Source of the DNA: Mesostigma viride
Taxonomy: Eukaryota; Streptophyta; Mesostigmatophyceae; Mesostigmatales; Mesostigmataceae
Direction: 5' to 3'
Length of the DNA: 64,000 bases
NCBI GenBank assembly: GCA_009746045.1
Contig: RPFO01000104.1
Span: 5,173,895-5,237,894, forward strand
The position numbers and the translations under genes are program-made. Positions 11,126 through 20,283 of this stretch are shown in pieces. Position 1 is the stretch's first letter. Every line of letters starts with the position of its first letter. The notes under the pieces are model-generated. The model did not search any database, was not told the DNA's origin, and worked only from the letters and a program-made list of their open reading frames with translations.

Positions 11126-11903
11126 TTGCAGACGAGATCAAGAACCAGCTTCTTACCCTCATGGGCCTGGTAGGTGAGGTAGAACTGCGTGGGTGCCACC
11201 GCCTTCCCCACTCACGGGACAAGGCGGCCACCCCACCAGTCCTGCTCACCTTCCTAGCTCTCCCCTGAGGATAAGCAGCGGTTCCTCTCTCGTCGCAAGC
11301 GGTTGCACGACCTCACCTGGACGCTGGATGACGACCTAACCCCCGCTCAGCAACAGCAGCGACGCGACCTGTGGCCGGAATACCTCCGCCATAAGCAGGA
11401 CCCCCAGAAGCCCAAGGTGTACTGCGAGGGGCGGGGACCTGATGATCAACCACAAGATGTGGACGCCCCCAGCGGGCTAGAATAGCAATAGCCCTAGCTT
11501 GTAACCATTGGAGTCACTGTCGCTAAGGCAGCCATGCCTAGAATGTTTGCCTAGCTGTGCCAACACACCTAGTCACGTGCCGCCAACGCACGGTACACAA
11601 CCAGCCATAGCCTTAGCCTAGTTCTAGTACAGCCATGCTACGCCCTGGCTATGTTCAGATTACTTGCCCACGCTCCTTGCTATGATATGCTCACATGGGT
11701 CTTATTGCACCCACAGTTTGCCGGATCGTTAGCCTGTCCTTTTAGCTAGCCGCGCCCGATTGCAGCTGTGGCATGCCTTTGGCATGAAGGAGACTGGGGG
11801 TCTCTGCCCTTTCTCCTGTAGTGCACACACAGGGATTAAAAGCACTTCGGTGCTCCGTGACTCCCCAACGGGAGCACGAGTTTAATTAATTAATTAATTA
11901 ATT
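11126..11903 (+). mobile_element. 5'-truncated half-LINE family A copy with 10-bp TSD
   Basis: Nearly identical to 60510-61280 of the full element: end of the ORF1-like coding sequence (11303-11485, frame-shifted relative to the intact copy), 3' UTR, CAAC hairpin and TTAA-repeat tail. Flanked by AATAACCTCC at 11116-11125 and 11904-11913. The source element contains ACCTCC at the truncation point, so the 5' junction shows microhomology. Confidence 0.9.
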
Positions 11904-11945
11904 AATAACCTCCACCTGCGGACTTCTACCCTGGCTAGCACCGGA

Positions 11946-12127
11946 GTGCGCCCTGTATTAAGTGAGACAACATATTTGATGCACAGCAGGAAAAGGGGCG
12001 CAGAGACCCTCACGGCCACTTTCCTTCATGCCAGCTCACCATGCCACAGCACCAAGCCATGTGTGGCGTTTTGAACTTCCTGAATTCCGTGTAATGGACT
12101 CAGCCACCGCATTAATTAATTAATTAA
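11946..12127 (-). mobile_element. Diverged family A 3' UTR fragment and TTAA repeat at the PLV left edge
   Basis: Bases 11975-12050 resemble the family A 3' UTR on the minus strand (cagagacc...ccttcatgcc...gccacagc) with many differences. Bases 12112-12127 are a TTAA repeat abutting the virus TIR. Confidence 0.45.
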
Positions 12128-12251
12128 GTAGCTTCCATCATCATTCCGTCATCATTCCGTCATCGCGACTAGGAGAAGTGCACCACCCTTATGCTGGCAT
12201 CTGCCACCCCTATAGTGACCCTATAGTGACCGCGGCCTAGGATGGGTCTCA

Positions 12252-12282
12252 CCCTAAGCCCTAAACCCTAAAACCCTAAACC
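12252..12282 (+). repeat. Telomere-like repeat tract in left TIR
   Basis: Four consecutive units, CCCTAAG, CCCTAAA, CCCTAAAA and CCCTAAA, about 125 bp from the virus end. These are plant/green-algal telomere-type units. The mirror tract lies at 30408-30438. Confidence 0.85.
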
Positions 12283-12395
12283 ACTTGCAAAAACATAAGT
12301 GCCCCTGCCACCACTGCTCACCAGGTTGTGAGATTTAGGCTGGCATCTGTCACCACCCCGGCAGTTGTGATGGTGTGTTGGGGGTGTGACAAGGA

Positions 12396-12769
12396 TGGCG
12401 AAAAATTGCACGTACTTACTCTTATATAAAGAACGCCCAATTTTTCGCCACCCTGCCACCCCTTGGCGCGGGTCATAGGAGGTGTTTGTCAAGGTGTGAG
12501 AGTGATGGCGAAAAATTGCACGTACTTACTCTTACATAAAGAACGCCCAATTTTTCGCCACCCTGCCACCCCTTGGCGCGGGTATAGGAGGTGTTTGTCA
12601 AGGTGTGAGAGTGATGGCGAAAAATTGCACGTACTTACTCTTAAGAAAAGAACGCCCAATTTTTCGCCACCTTCCCCCACTGGCCGGCGCTGAGGTGGCG
12701 TGGGTTGTTGGATGTGGCGAAAAATTGCACGTACTTACTCTTAAGAAAAGACCGCCCAATTTTTCGCCA
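12396..12769 (+). repeat. Four 55-bp hairpin modules in left TIR
   Basis: Modules at 12396-12450, 12506-12560, 12615-12669 and 12715-12769 each begin TGGCGAAAAATTG and end CAATTTTTCGCCA, a 13-bp inverted repeat, with a conserved centre containing GCACGTACTTACTC. The outermost centre contains TATATAAAG, a TATA-box-like word. They may be binding sites, an origin or promoters; the sequence does not decide. Mirror copies run from 29921 to 30294. Confidence 0.85.
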
Positions 12770-12817
12770 TGTCCTCGCAGGGTGAGGGAGCCGGCGAGGG
12801 CCGCGCGGCGGGGTGTG

Positions 12818-13087
12818 CAGAGTGTTAGGGTTTATTAATCTGGAAACTCAGACGACCTATGCAAGAATCCCACACGACCTGTGTCGATGCATAAGAGGTT
12901 TACTCTGGATTTTTAACCTGCAGTTAGAACTGCAATTCGAGACGAAATGAAAATTGTTTTCAGCATATATTGACGCGTTTTATACTGCATAAACGAATTC
13001 ATTAAAATATATATCACGTTTACATTCGTTATCAGCTCAACAAGAGCGAAATGGCAAGCTCGTTGCCGTCGTCAACAAGACGACACT
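12818..13087. other. PLV left non-coding region
   Basis: AT-rich sequence between the TIR and the first minus-strand gene. No reading frame or structured motif is supported. Confidence 0.5.
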
Positions 13088-13660
13088 CTACTCCTTGTCC
13101 TTGGAGTTCCAGTCTGGCTCTTCACAACGTTCGAGCCGGTCTTCTCTTGTAGACATGGCCGTGGGAGCTTGACGCTCCTCGCGGCTCCTCTTCCTGCCAT
13201 TGGAAGTGGCGGTCTTTGCGTCCTCGAAACCCTTCTTTACCTCCTCCCATGCCCTGTAGAGCGCAATGGGGGAAATGCCTGGCTGGCGCTTGGACTTGGA
13301 GAAGCCATTGAGGAAATCGTCAACCATCTTAACGCACCCGTCGGCTTGGTCGAGGCGAATCCACTCGCAGCGGTCCTCGACCTTCCTCGGCTTTGCCGCA
13401 TTCTTCTCGTAGACCCACTCGACGCAAATTTTTGGCGTCTTGCGGTCGACATCGTCATATCCGGCGTCGTGAATCTTGAAGACCTCGCAGGTAGGTCCGG
13501 TGCCTCCAACAGCACCTTCGTTTCCGGAAAGAAGGGAGACCTTGTGCGTCAGGTGTGCGAGCTGGTCAGATATCTTTGTCTGGCCGTCCTCGAGACCATC
13601 GAGGATTTTTCCAAGCATTGCCAGCGCTTTCTCGCAAGGCCCTGCGTTTCGGGAAGCCAT
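13088..13660 (-). CDS. PLV hypothetical protein, 190 aa
   Basis: Not recognised. It starts at an ATG (MASRNAGPCEKAL). Residues ~8-45 form a probable helix/coiled coil (ILDGLEDGQTKISDQLAHL). The middle is mixed, with a W-rich patch around VEWVYEKN, and the C-terminal ~45 residues are charged and probably disordered (GRKRSREERQ). It is the outermost gene of the structural arm, next to the left TIR. The frame is intact, unlike several neighbours. No membrane segment or enzyme motif is visible. Confidence 0.6.
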   Translation of the reverse strand: MASRNAGPCEKALAMLGKILDGLEDGQTKISDQLAHLTHKVSLLSGNEGAVGGTGPTCEVFKIHDAGYDDVDRKTPKICVEWVYEKNAAKPRKVEDRCEWIRLDQADGCVKMVDDFLNGFSKSKRQPGISPIALYRAWEEVKKGFEDAKTATSNGRKRSREERQAPTAMSTREDRLERCEEPDWNSKDKE

Positions 13661-13809
13661 GGCTACCGGCAGAGAGCTTGCAACGTGAGATGCGTGACTT
13701 GCACGTGATTTTGCCTATTTGTGCACAATGTGCCAAGGTCCGTTACGTCTGCTGGCACGGCCTGGACAGGACGCGAAGGTGGCTGGACTTGTACAAGTGT
13801 CGAACTTGG

Positions 13810-14521
13810 CTAAATTTCGGAGCGATGCAAGTCTAAGGTGGCCTCTACCACGTGGCGAGTTCTGGGACGTGAATTTAGGTAAAAAGACTCGTAAGCGTGC
13901 GAGTAATCAACTGGGTCACTTGTCAAGCGCCTGAACGAAGATTCTAGAGTGTCCACGAGAGTGAATTTTCCGAAGCAACCACCCATATATGATGCGCAGA
14001 AATTACTTGCCATGACAATTGCACTTATTGAACCCGCGAATCTTTTCAAAACGTAGGATGCACAAAAAACCGTCCGTCTGCAACGGGGGAATTGAGTCTC
14101 GTTTACGTCAAGTCTGTCAATGTACGACGCTCCTACCGTAATATGTCCTCCGTTTCTAAACAGGTGTGGGTTCTTTAGGTTAAAAAACGCGTGTTCGTTG
14201 ATCATGGCGTAAGAAAAGATGTCCCCGTCTGATCCACCCATGACAGTCTCTGTGCATAAAACAATGCAATCCTGTTGGTTATGCTCACCACCGGAGAAAC
14301 TCGGGAAACAAGCCCGACAATATGGTCCTCATCAAAAGGTACTGCGTCAACGTAGGCATAATGCACACCACCACGCCATGTACTGTCAATGATGGGCGCC
14401 CTCGGGTCTGGTTTGATTCTAAATTGACGTAACCCGGTGGTGGAGTCAATCATGTTTTCAGAGGCATTGGAATCTAGCACTATTTGGTAATAGGTGGGTA
14501 TTCCATTGCTTTATTACATCT
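13810..14521 (-). pseudogene. PLV hypothetical protein, frameshifted
   Basis: Two reading frames that meet near 14245 read as one protein if one base is gained or lost: the upstream part contains RPDPRAP-like and YAYVDAVPFDEDH segments, the downstream part begins around MGGSDGDIFSYAMINEH. No ATG opens the upstream frame; the first usable codon is GTG at 14480, after an in-frame TAA. Its position just after the fibre-like gene suggests an accessory virion protein, but there is no family evidence. It ends at 13810. Confidence 0.4.
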
Positions 14522-14523
14522 TA

Positions 14524-16218
14524 TTAGAGATAATAGTTGATCCACAGCTGCTGGATGGCGGCGGGAGTGCCCCACTTGGCAACAAGATACCCGCGGATCC
14601 GTTCAAGTTCCGCTGACGTCTTGGCGGTGTTGTAGATAAGGATCTCGCCAATCCACCCATCAAAAGCACGACTCGCGTTGGACGCGTCTCCTCCAATAGC
14701 GAGATTTCCCGAACCAGTTGTAGGGTCCGATCCCACTCTGTCATAGCCAGCTCGTCCGTCGAAGCGGGTGAAAAGGCGTTTGTACTGCTGTTGCATGAAA
14801 GCGCCAGACGTGTGCCTTGTTGTCAAAGAACTGAGCCCTGGTGCTCACGGTTTCGCGCACACTGTTTGGAGTAAAGAGGAGAACGGTCTGTACCTCTGAC
14901 TGATAAGACATGAGATAACAAGCCGTTCGACGATCCAAGCATATATCCTCGGATACCCGTAAACTCCCCTGGATACGTTGCAGTCGTTAGCTGTTTGGCG
15001 ACTAAAAAACACTCGCACTTACCCCGACATTCCAGAAATTGTTCACGGACTCCAACAAGCCAGACCGCGAGTTAATAAACGGAGGGACCGTTTCGAGTTC
15101 AGCTCCGCCGTATCCAGTGTCGGGCACTTGGCGGAAGTTGCCTGCGTCACGTGGTACCCGTTCGGCCCTTGTCGTTCACGCGCATCACGTTCCCGCCCGC
15201 CGTGTTTTGCTGGGTTGTGCCCGACGTGTTGCTGAACACCGTGGCGCTGTCGGACGGATCGTACCACGCGAACAGCGCGGGGTCCGTTGCCGGGTTGTAA
15301 TTGTACGTGAACGACAACGCGTTCGATGCTGTGTTTCCTAGCCCTGACGTTGCGCTCGTCACGGTGCCCGCGCCCATGCTTACCGTCGTCACGAAGTCCG
15401 ACATGGTAGGGGTCACATCGAACGTGTACGTGGCGCCACTTCCCAGCAAGTTGGACGCGGTTCCGTTGGTTACGGCGATGTCGCCCAACGCGAACCCGGC
15501 GACCGACGTGCTAAAAGTGGCCGTGACTGGGTAAACGGCACCCGTCGGGTTCCGGACGCAAGAGTCACCGACGGATTTGCCGAGTACGTGAACGACAGTG
15601 TGTTAGATGCCGCGTTGGCGTTCCCTGTCGATGCGTCCACAACAGTGCCCGCGCCCACGCTGACGTTCGTTGAAGAATTGGCGATGGTTGGCGTCACTTG
15701 GAAGGCGTACGACGCCCCACTTCCGGTCAGGTTGGCGGCGGTCCCGTTGGTCACGGTGATATCGCCCAACGCGAACCCCGTCACCGACCTGCTGAACGTG
15801 GCTGTCACGTCCACGGGTGATGAGGATGGCGTCAAGCCCGCGGTCGTCGCGAGGGTTACCGTTGGAGGTGGCGAATACGTGAAGACTAACGGAGTTGCTG
15901 CGGTGTTGCCGGTTCCTAGCACGCTGCTTGCTGCGTTCCTCCAACAGTGACTGTTGTCAGTGAATAAGCTACAGCTGGAGTCACAGAGAATGTGTAAGAG
16001 GCGCCGCTACCCGTTAAACCAGATGCAGTACCATTTATGACAACGATATCACCCAAGGTGAACCCGGTGACTGTTTCGCTGAATGCTGCTGTCATTGTAA
16101 TCGGTACCGCGCTAGGATACAGTCCGTGTGTAGTTGTTAACGTGATTGACGGCGCTGTCCTTGCCGTTTTGCGCTTCTTGCGAATCAAAGCAGGACAAAT
16201 ACCATAATCAAACGACAT
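14524..16218 (-). pseudogene. PLV fibre/adhesin-like protein: Ig-like repeats plus LamG-like domain (broken)
   Basis: Starts MSFDYGICPALIRKKRK. At least three ~90-residue repeats follow, each with the pattern 'tFs.sVTGFxLGDIxVxNGTAsnLtGSGasYxFxVtP', matching bacterial Ig-like (Big_12-type) repeats of surface proteins. The C-terminal part (DPALFAWYDPSDSATVF ... DGWIGEILIYNTAKTSAEL) looks like a concanavalin A/LamG-type lectin fold. The frame shifts near 15920, 15480, 15150 and 14830, so no full-length product is possible from this copy. Role inferred: host-surface attachment. The repeats resemble bacterial genes, which may reflect capture by transfer. Confidence 0.7.
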
Positions 16219-16424
16219 GGAGCTAATATAATATCATCGTCACATTATTTTTTAGAGTTTGGTAGCGGATACTTGAAGGTGGGGAGAAGGGGCAATGCTC
16301 GTCTAGCTGGCATTGTCATGGACAGACCAGAATCTGCCATTTCAGGAATGTCAAAAATCAACTTCAACCTGTTAAACGGATTAGCTGTGATGCTAGGGTC
16401 TCGAAAGTAGTCCATCGTTTGTCA

Positions 16425-17749
16425 TTACACACGTATATATTTTTTAGAGGTACACGGCTGCCTGCCTGCCTGCAGCGATGTCCATCTTTGATTCGCATCC
16501 GTGAAGATGTAGGAAATGCAGTCCGTTGCTCCCTTCTCGACTCGCAGCGTGACCACCGATGCCGTGCCACGAAGGTCAAGGCCGCTCATGTACTCTGGAC
16601 CGGCACACGGCATATTAAGGTGACACGCCATCGTGAAGTTGTTGTTTAGCCACGTGGTAGGAGTCATGCCCTCACGGACACAGGACAAAACATTCCCTTG
16701 GTCACCGAACGCAGACAACAGATTGATCCACGCCTCCGTTGCGTTCGTACGGTATCCAGGCGCCAGGTTGGATCCGTTGATGTCGTATTGGTAGGAAGTC
16801 ATACCATCCGCGATGTGATTGAACATCGTATTGCCAGATGCGTTGGTCACGTCCGCGCCGGCAGCAACCTGAATCGCCAGGAGTTTGCTGGCGGACGCGG
16901 AAGACAGCGACGCCTTGATGGCATAGGGAGTGCGAGTCCCGAGCGACTGTTTGGTGACTGCCACGTCCGCCACTTGAAGGAGAGAGTTCCACCCTCGGCA
17001 AGCCTGGACGAGAAAATCTGGCCCACGATATCTTCTTGGAACCTGTACGTGTCGATGCTAAAGTGGATGTTGCTCAGTTCGAAACCAACCCCCGTTCCTG
17101 CGTCAACGGCCACGATGCCACCAGCTGCAGCTGCTTGCGCCACGCTAGGAAGCATCACCCCTCCGTCCATGAGTGTGATTCGGATCTCGATGGGGGGGAA
17201 GAGACTCAGATCCACGATCCGAGGCTCGCCACTCAGGAATCCCAAAAAGTGGTCAATGACGCCGTCCACTGCGGTGTTTGCCTTCACGTTGTTTGTGAGA
17301 GCGCCAGCCGCATCAGCAATGACGATGTTGTTATTCTTCGACCAACCAGCGGGAGCCTGCGCGAGATTGTACTCGACACCGCCGTGCACCGAGAGCAGCG
17401 TATGGAACAGCTGGGAGTAGTCGTTGATGCTGTCGACGGTCTGACCTCCTGCCAGTACCTCGAGGCGCCTGATGATGGAGGACGTGTACGCGGGGAACTT
17501 TGCGAACCCCGCCGTGGTCGTGGGGGTCCCCGTGAAAAACATTGCGAAGGAGTGCAAGTCCACGAACCCGGACGTGGGGAGGCGGACCGCGACCACAGAC
17601 CCTTGTTTGATGCCGTCGCTTGCTGAGAGGGTGCTGAGATGGACTCGTTGAGTCGTGTGCTGACCCAGCGCCTTCACGAGGTATTGCATGGACTTGGGGA
17701 TAGCGCGCGAGTACCAGGAATTGTCCGAAGCCATAGATTGTGTATACAT
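16425..17749 (-). pseudogene. PLV candidate major capsid protein (double jelly-roll), one frameshift
   Basis: Would form the virion shell. The N-terminal part (from 17749, or the second ATG at 17734, MASDNSWYSRAIP) has SIIRRLEVLAGGQTVDSIND followed by YSQLFHTLL, a pattern common in double-jelly-roll capsid proteins. The C-terminal part continues in another frame from about 16980 (ADVAVTKQSLGTRTPYAI) to 16425. Together about 440 residues, within the size range of PLV capsid proteins. The shift lies at 'cttcaagtggcgg' on the minus strand, with no slippery heptamer, so it is a real mutation or a sequence error. Assignment rests on pattern, size and neighbours; a structure search would settle it. 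Confidence 0.65.
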
Positions 17750-17764
17750 TCGAATGAGATATTT

Positions 17765-18121
17765 TTACTGAAGAAGCTGGCCGAGTATGGGATTTTTTAC
17801 CTTCGCTCCATCAACCCGTCTTTCGAGGTTGGACAAGGCGCTCAGACCAGTGTTTGCGACCGAGTACGCTTTCCCGAGCAGCGTACTCTTCGCGATCATG
17901 TTGGATGGGATGTGTCCGAGCGCGGAATCGACAATGCCCGCCGCCTGTTTGGCAGCCCGCGCCCCGTCGCCAATTTTTGAGATGACTTCGCCAGCGACGT
18001 GCCCGGCTTTCTTGACAGCTGACACGATGGCCGCCCCGTCGCCGACCCTCTTGATAGCGTTGCCGGCAAACTCTCCCACGCGTCTAGCCACGTTTCCGAT
18101 TGCTCCAAAATTAACTTTCAT
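17765..18121 (-). CDS. PLV small Gly/Ala-rich protein, 118 aa
   Basis: Begins MKVNFGAIGNVARRVGEF at 18121; the longer frame up to 18184 would need a TTG start. The sequence is a series of probable amphipathic helices rich in G, A, K and V (AIVSAVKKAGHVAGEVISKIGDG), with no enzyme motif. It overlaps the upstream gene by 11 bp and ends 16 bp before the capsid gene start, so it belongs to the virion cluster. By position and composition it could be a minor capsid or membrane-active protein in the style of adenovirus pVI, but no homology is claimed. Confidence 0.6.
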   Translation of the reverse strand: MKVNFGAIGNVARRVGEFAGNAIKRVGDGAAIVSAVKKAGHVAGEVISKIGDGARAAKQAAGIVDSALGHIPSNMIAKSTLLGKAYSVANTGLSALSNLERRVDGAKVKNPILGQLLQ

Positions 18122-18974
18122 CGTCCTCGATAGTACTAGATGGCTGAGAAATAAATCTGGTTTGTGGCTGGACGGTCCTGTCAAGGGCCATATACTTCAA
18201 AACGCTCCCGATCTTCCTCGCCTCTATTCCCATCGCCTTCTGAGGGCTTATGCGGAAGGAGAGCTGAAGAGCCCAATCCGAGTAGACAGTTATAGGAGCG
18301 TCGTCCTCGTCGAGCAGTCGGATCGTGATGTTGCTGGGAGAGTCCTTGAGATGCTGCCACAAAGGGGTCGCTGCCTGCCAAACAATGGGTTCTAAGAACT
18401 GCGACATGTTGGGACAGACGGCCAAAAGGCCTCCATATCCCGTGCCTGTCGACGATGATATCACGTTTCCTCGAACGATGTCGCTGTATACATACACCAT
18501 TCTCAGTCTCCCATTCGTTGCTGGCCGGTTGCTAGCGAGGACACCTGTGAAAGGATATGATCCTTCCATGAGCCCCAACACCCGGCCCGTGGGCTCATCC
18601 ACCGCGACAGAGAACTCGGTGGCATTTGTCACGGTAAAAAGACTAGTCGCCCTGTTGTACGTGACCGAGAACCCAGGATCTACCGCCTTCAAAGCTTCCT
18701 CTATGTTTTTTCGGTTTTCGATAGTCGTGTACGAGCCGAGCGGCAAGGTCACCTTCGTAGGGGACTCGCTGCCAGACAAACGGACAGTGAAGTATCGGTT
18801 TCCTTCGCTGATGTGAGTCTGTTCAAACGGGATGGTCATGAGGGTAAGCCCGACGTCGTGATAATCGTCAAGGAGCCCCGCCGGGATGTCCCATACCGGA
18901 TCCACTAGCGTCCCGCGAGTTCGGTTCTCCGTGCGAAGAGTGAGTGTCAGCGTTTCCTGGATGAACTCCTTCAT
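18111..18974 (-). CDS. PLV candidate penton/minor capsid protein, 287 aa
   Basis: Start chosen at ATG 18974 (MKEFIQETLTLTL); the longer frame to 19046 opens only with TTG. Features: RMVYVYSDIVRGNVISS, then GGLLAVCPN, then SNITIRLLDEDDAPI and WALQLSFRI near the end. The order 'Y-D-I ... pLL ... hydrophobic-LxDEDxxPI ... LxFR' resembles the penton (single jelly-roll) proteins of Polintons and related viruses, and pentons sit beside the capsid gene in these genomes. It would fill the virion vertices. The frame is intact. The call is inference from pattern and synteny. Confidence 0.55.
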   Translation of the reverse strand: MKEFIQETLTLTLRTENRTRGTLVDPVWDIPAGLLDDYHDVGLTLMTIPFEQTHISEGNRYFTVRLSGSESPTKVTLPLGSYTTIENRKNIEEALKAVDPGFSVTYNRATSLFTVTNATEFSVAVDEPTGRVLGLMEGSYPFTGVLASNRPATNGRLRMVYVYSDIVRGNVISSSTGTGYGGLLAVCPNMSQFLEPIVWQAATPLWQHLKDSPSNITIRLLDEDDAPITVYSDWALQLSFRISPQKAMGIEARKIGSVLKYMALDRTVQPQTRFISQPSSTIEDDES

Positions 18975-19212
18975 CGGCCACTTCTTCTGACAATAGCTCA
19001 GAAGTAATTTCGTTTGTCCCAAAAACCTTGACGACGCCTTCCTCAATTTTCGCCGATGCCCTTTTCATGGCGCGCCTTGTCTTCCCTGTGAGTGGCTTCT
19101 TCTTACAGTAGAGCATGGCTGCCTCAATGAACTCTCGTGGGACATTTGGATGGAGGGTCATCCATTGAGAGATCTCGAGCATCTCGGCGTCAGTGAACAG
19201 CGGGCTGCTCAT
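18868..19212 (-). CDS. PLV hypothetical protein, 114 aa
   Basis: Opens with ATG (MSSPLFTDAEMLEISQWM). The N-terminal ~60 residues are helical and basic (KKKPLTGKTRRAMKRASAKI); the C-terminus is low-complexity and overlaps the next gene by 107 bp in another frame. The long overlap may mean that the natural stop has been displaced by an indel. Not recognised. It ends the same operon-like run as the zinc-finger gene, which starts 3 bp from it. Confidence 0.45.
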   Translation of the reverse strand: MSSPLFTDAEMLEISQWMTLHPNVPREFIEAAMLYCKKKPLTGKTRRAMKRASAKIEEGVVKVFGTNEITSELLSEEVADEGVHPGNADTHSSHGEPNSRDASGSGMGHPGGAP

Positions 19213-19214
19213 GT

Positions 19215-19718
19215 TTACTCTTCTGTGAGATTTTTTTCAGCGCCTTCTTTTGGAATTCCCACGACCGTGTTGTGGACCCTCCTGAGATGCAGCAGGAGGT
19301 TTTTTTCGTTTGCGAACGTGCTCTTACACCCGGGTTGTGGGCATTTCCACCTCGCGCCTCCCACCTGGACTCGTTTCCCGACAGGTACACCCGCAGGCTC
19401 CGGGGGTGCCGCCACTGCTTCATCGACGACAACAGGTTCGGGAGCCGGCGCGACAGGGGCCGGTTGGGCATACGCGGACAACGGGGGGTACGCGACCGGT
19501 CTAGAGTTCGCCATCACTGACGCCATGAGAAGGGCATCCTTGAACCCTCGCGCCTCTGCGACCTTCCCTTTGTTCACCGCTCTTCGGACCGGCGCGCTGT
19601 GGATGACAATGGTGTTGGTCGATGAAGCGGTCACCTGCGACTGGGGTGCGACCTTACGCTTCGGTTTTCCCCTTTTACTTGAAGGACGGCGCCGTGCTGA
19701 TTTCTGACGCCTTGCCAT
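19215..19718 (-). CDS. PLV C2H2 zinc-finger protein, 167 aa
   Basis: Residues ~1-25 are strongly basic (MARRQKSARRRPSSKRGKPK), likely nucleic-acid binding or nuclear targeting. The middle is Ala/Pro-rich. One classical C2H2 finger lies near residues 125-150: CPQPGCKSTF...LLLHLRRVH, with C-x4-C and H-x4-H spacing. Probably binds viral DNA or RNA, as a regulator or a packaged nucleoprotein. AT-rich sequence with TATATG precedes the ATG on the minus strand. Frame intact. Confidence 0.7.
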   Translation of the reverse strand: MARRQKSARRRPSSKRGKPKRKVAPQSQVTASSTNTIVIHSAPVRRAVNKGKVAEARGFKDALLMASVMANSRPVAYPPLSAYAQPAPVAPAPEPVVVDEAVAAPPEPAGVPVGKRVQVGGARWKCPQPGCKSTFANEKNLLLHLRRVHNTVVGIPKEGAEKNLTEE

Positions 19719-19765
19719 TTCTGCATATAATCATAGATTTTTATAACGTCCAAGTGAGGGTCTTG

Positions 19766-20236
19766 TTAGTCGACACGGCCATTTTTCCAGCGCGCGACTT
19801 GCAAAACGCCGTAGAGAGCTATGTTTGTTGACGTGTCAGTGGTGATGCGAGGAATCCGCAATGCGATTTCAAACACCCCGTCATCCTCCTCGTATCCTGA
19901 AACAACATTCCAGTTGCTGCCAATTATAACGTTTACCGGCCAGACGGACAGGCCGCTAGCCGTTAAGCGATATGGGTTTGATATGTCGAGAATCGTTGGT
20001 GGGTTGTTATCAAATGTTAACCTGACAAGGATATTGGTCAACGCGGTCGGAAGAGTTAGTTCCGATTGTGTGGCCGGGTCGTGGAAAGACATCACGGCCA
20101 CAGGGGCGCCGTGCCAAAATTGCGGAAGCGGGTAGTCGTATATGGGCTGCCTCAGACCGACCAAAGAATCTGCTTCCAATATCGTGTGCGATATACGCCT
20201 AGTTTCTCGGACATCTTCATACAGGGCCACGTCCAT
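19766..20236 (-). CDS. PLV hypothetical structural-like protein, 156 aa
   Basis: Starts MDVALYEDVRETRRISHTIL. The rest alternates short hydrophobic and polar stretches typical of a beta-sandwich (LTNILVRLTFDNNPPTILDI, NVIIGSNWNVVSGY). No signal, membrane segment or catalytic motif. It lies between the zinc-finger gene and another beta-rich gene, suggesting a virion component; not recognised. Confidence 0.5.
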   Translation of the reverse strand: MDVALYEDVRETRRISHTILEADSLVGLRQPIYDYPLPQFWHGAPVAVMSFHDPATQSELTLPTALTNILVRLTFDNNPPTILDISNPYRLTASGLSVWPVNVIIGSNWNVVSGYEEDDGVFEIALRIPRITTDTSTNIALYGVLQVARWKNGRVD

Positions 20237-20283
20237 CCCGTGATTGCCGCCAATTGACGACAGGCTTGAACCATAATAGTAGC

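Larger units (their letters stand above)
12128..12817 (+). repeat. PLV left terminal inverted repeat (690 bp)
   Basis: Pairs with 29873-30562. Length is equal on both sides, with two compensating one-base indels inside. It holds a telomere-like tract near the outer end and four 55-bp inverted-repeat modules. The inner boundary is the GGGTGTG at 12811-12817. Confidence 0.92.

Noticed and set aside
12252..12282. A chromosome end
   Set aside because: Only four telomere-like units, inside a mirrored TIR, with ordinary sequence continuing on both sides.
13169..13708. A 179-codon plus-strand frame
   Set aside because: It mirrors the minus-strand 190-residue gene, which fits the uniform orientation of the left viral arm and has a compact start.
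16960..17000. Programmed frameshifting in the capsid gene
   Set aside because: No slippery heptamer or homopolymer at the join; an indel is simpler.
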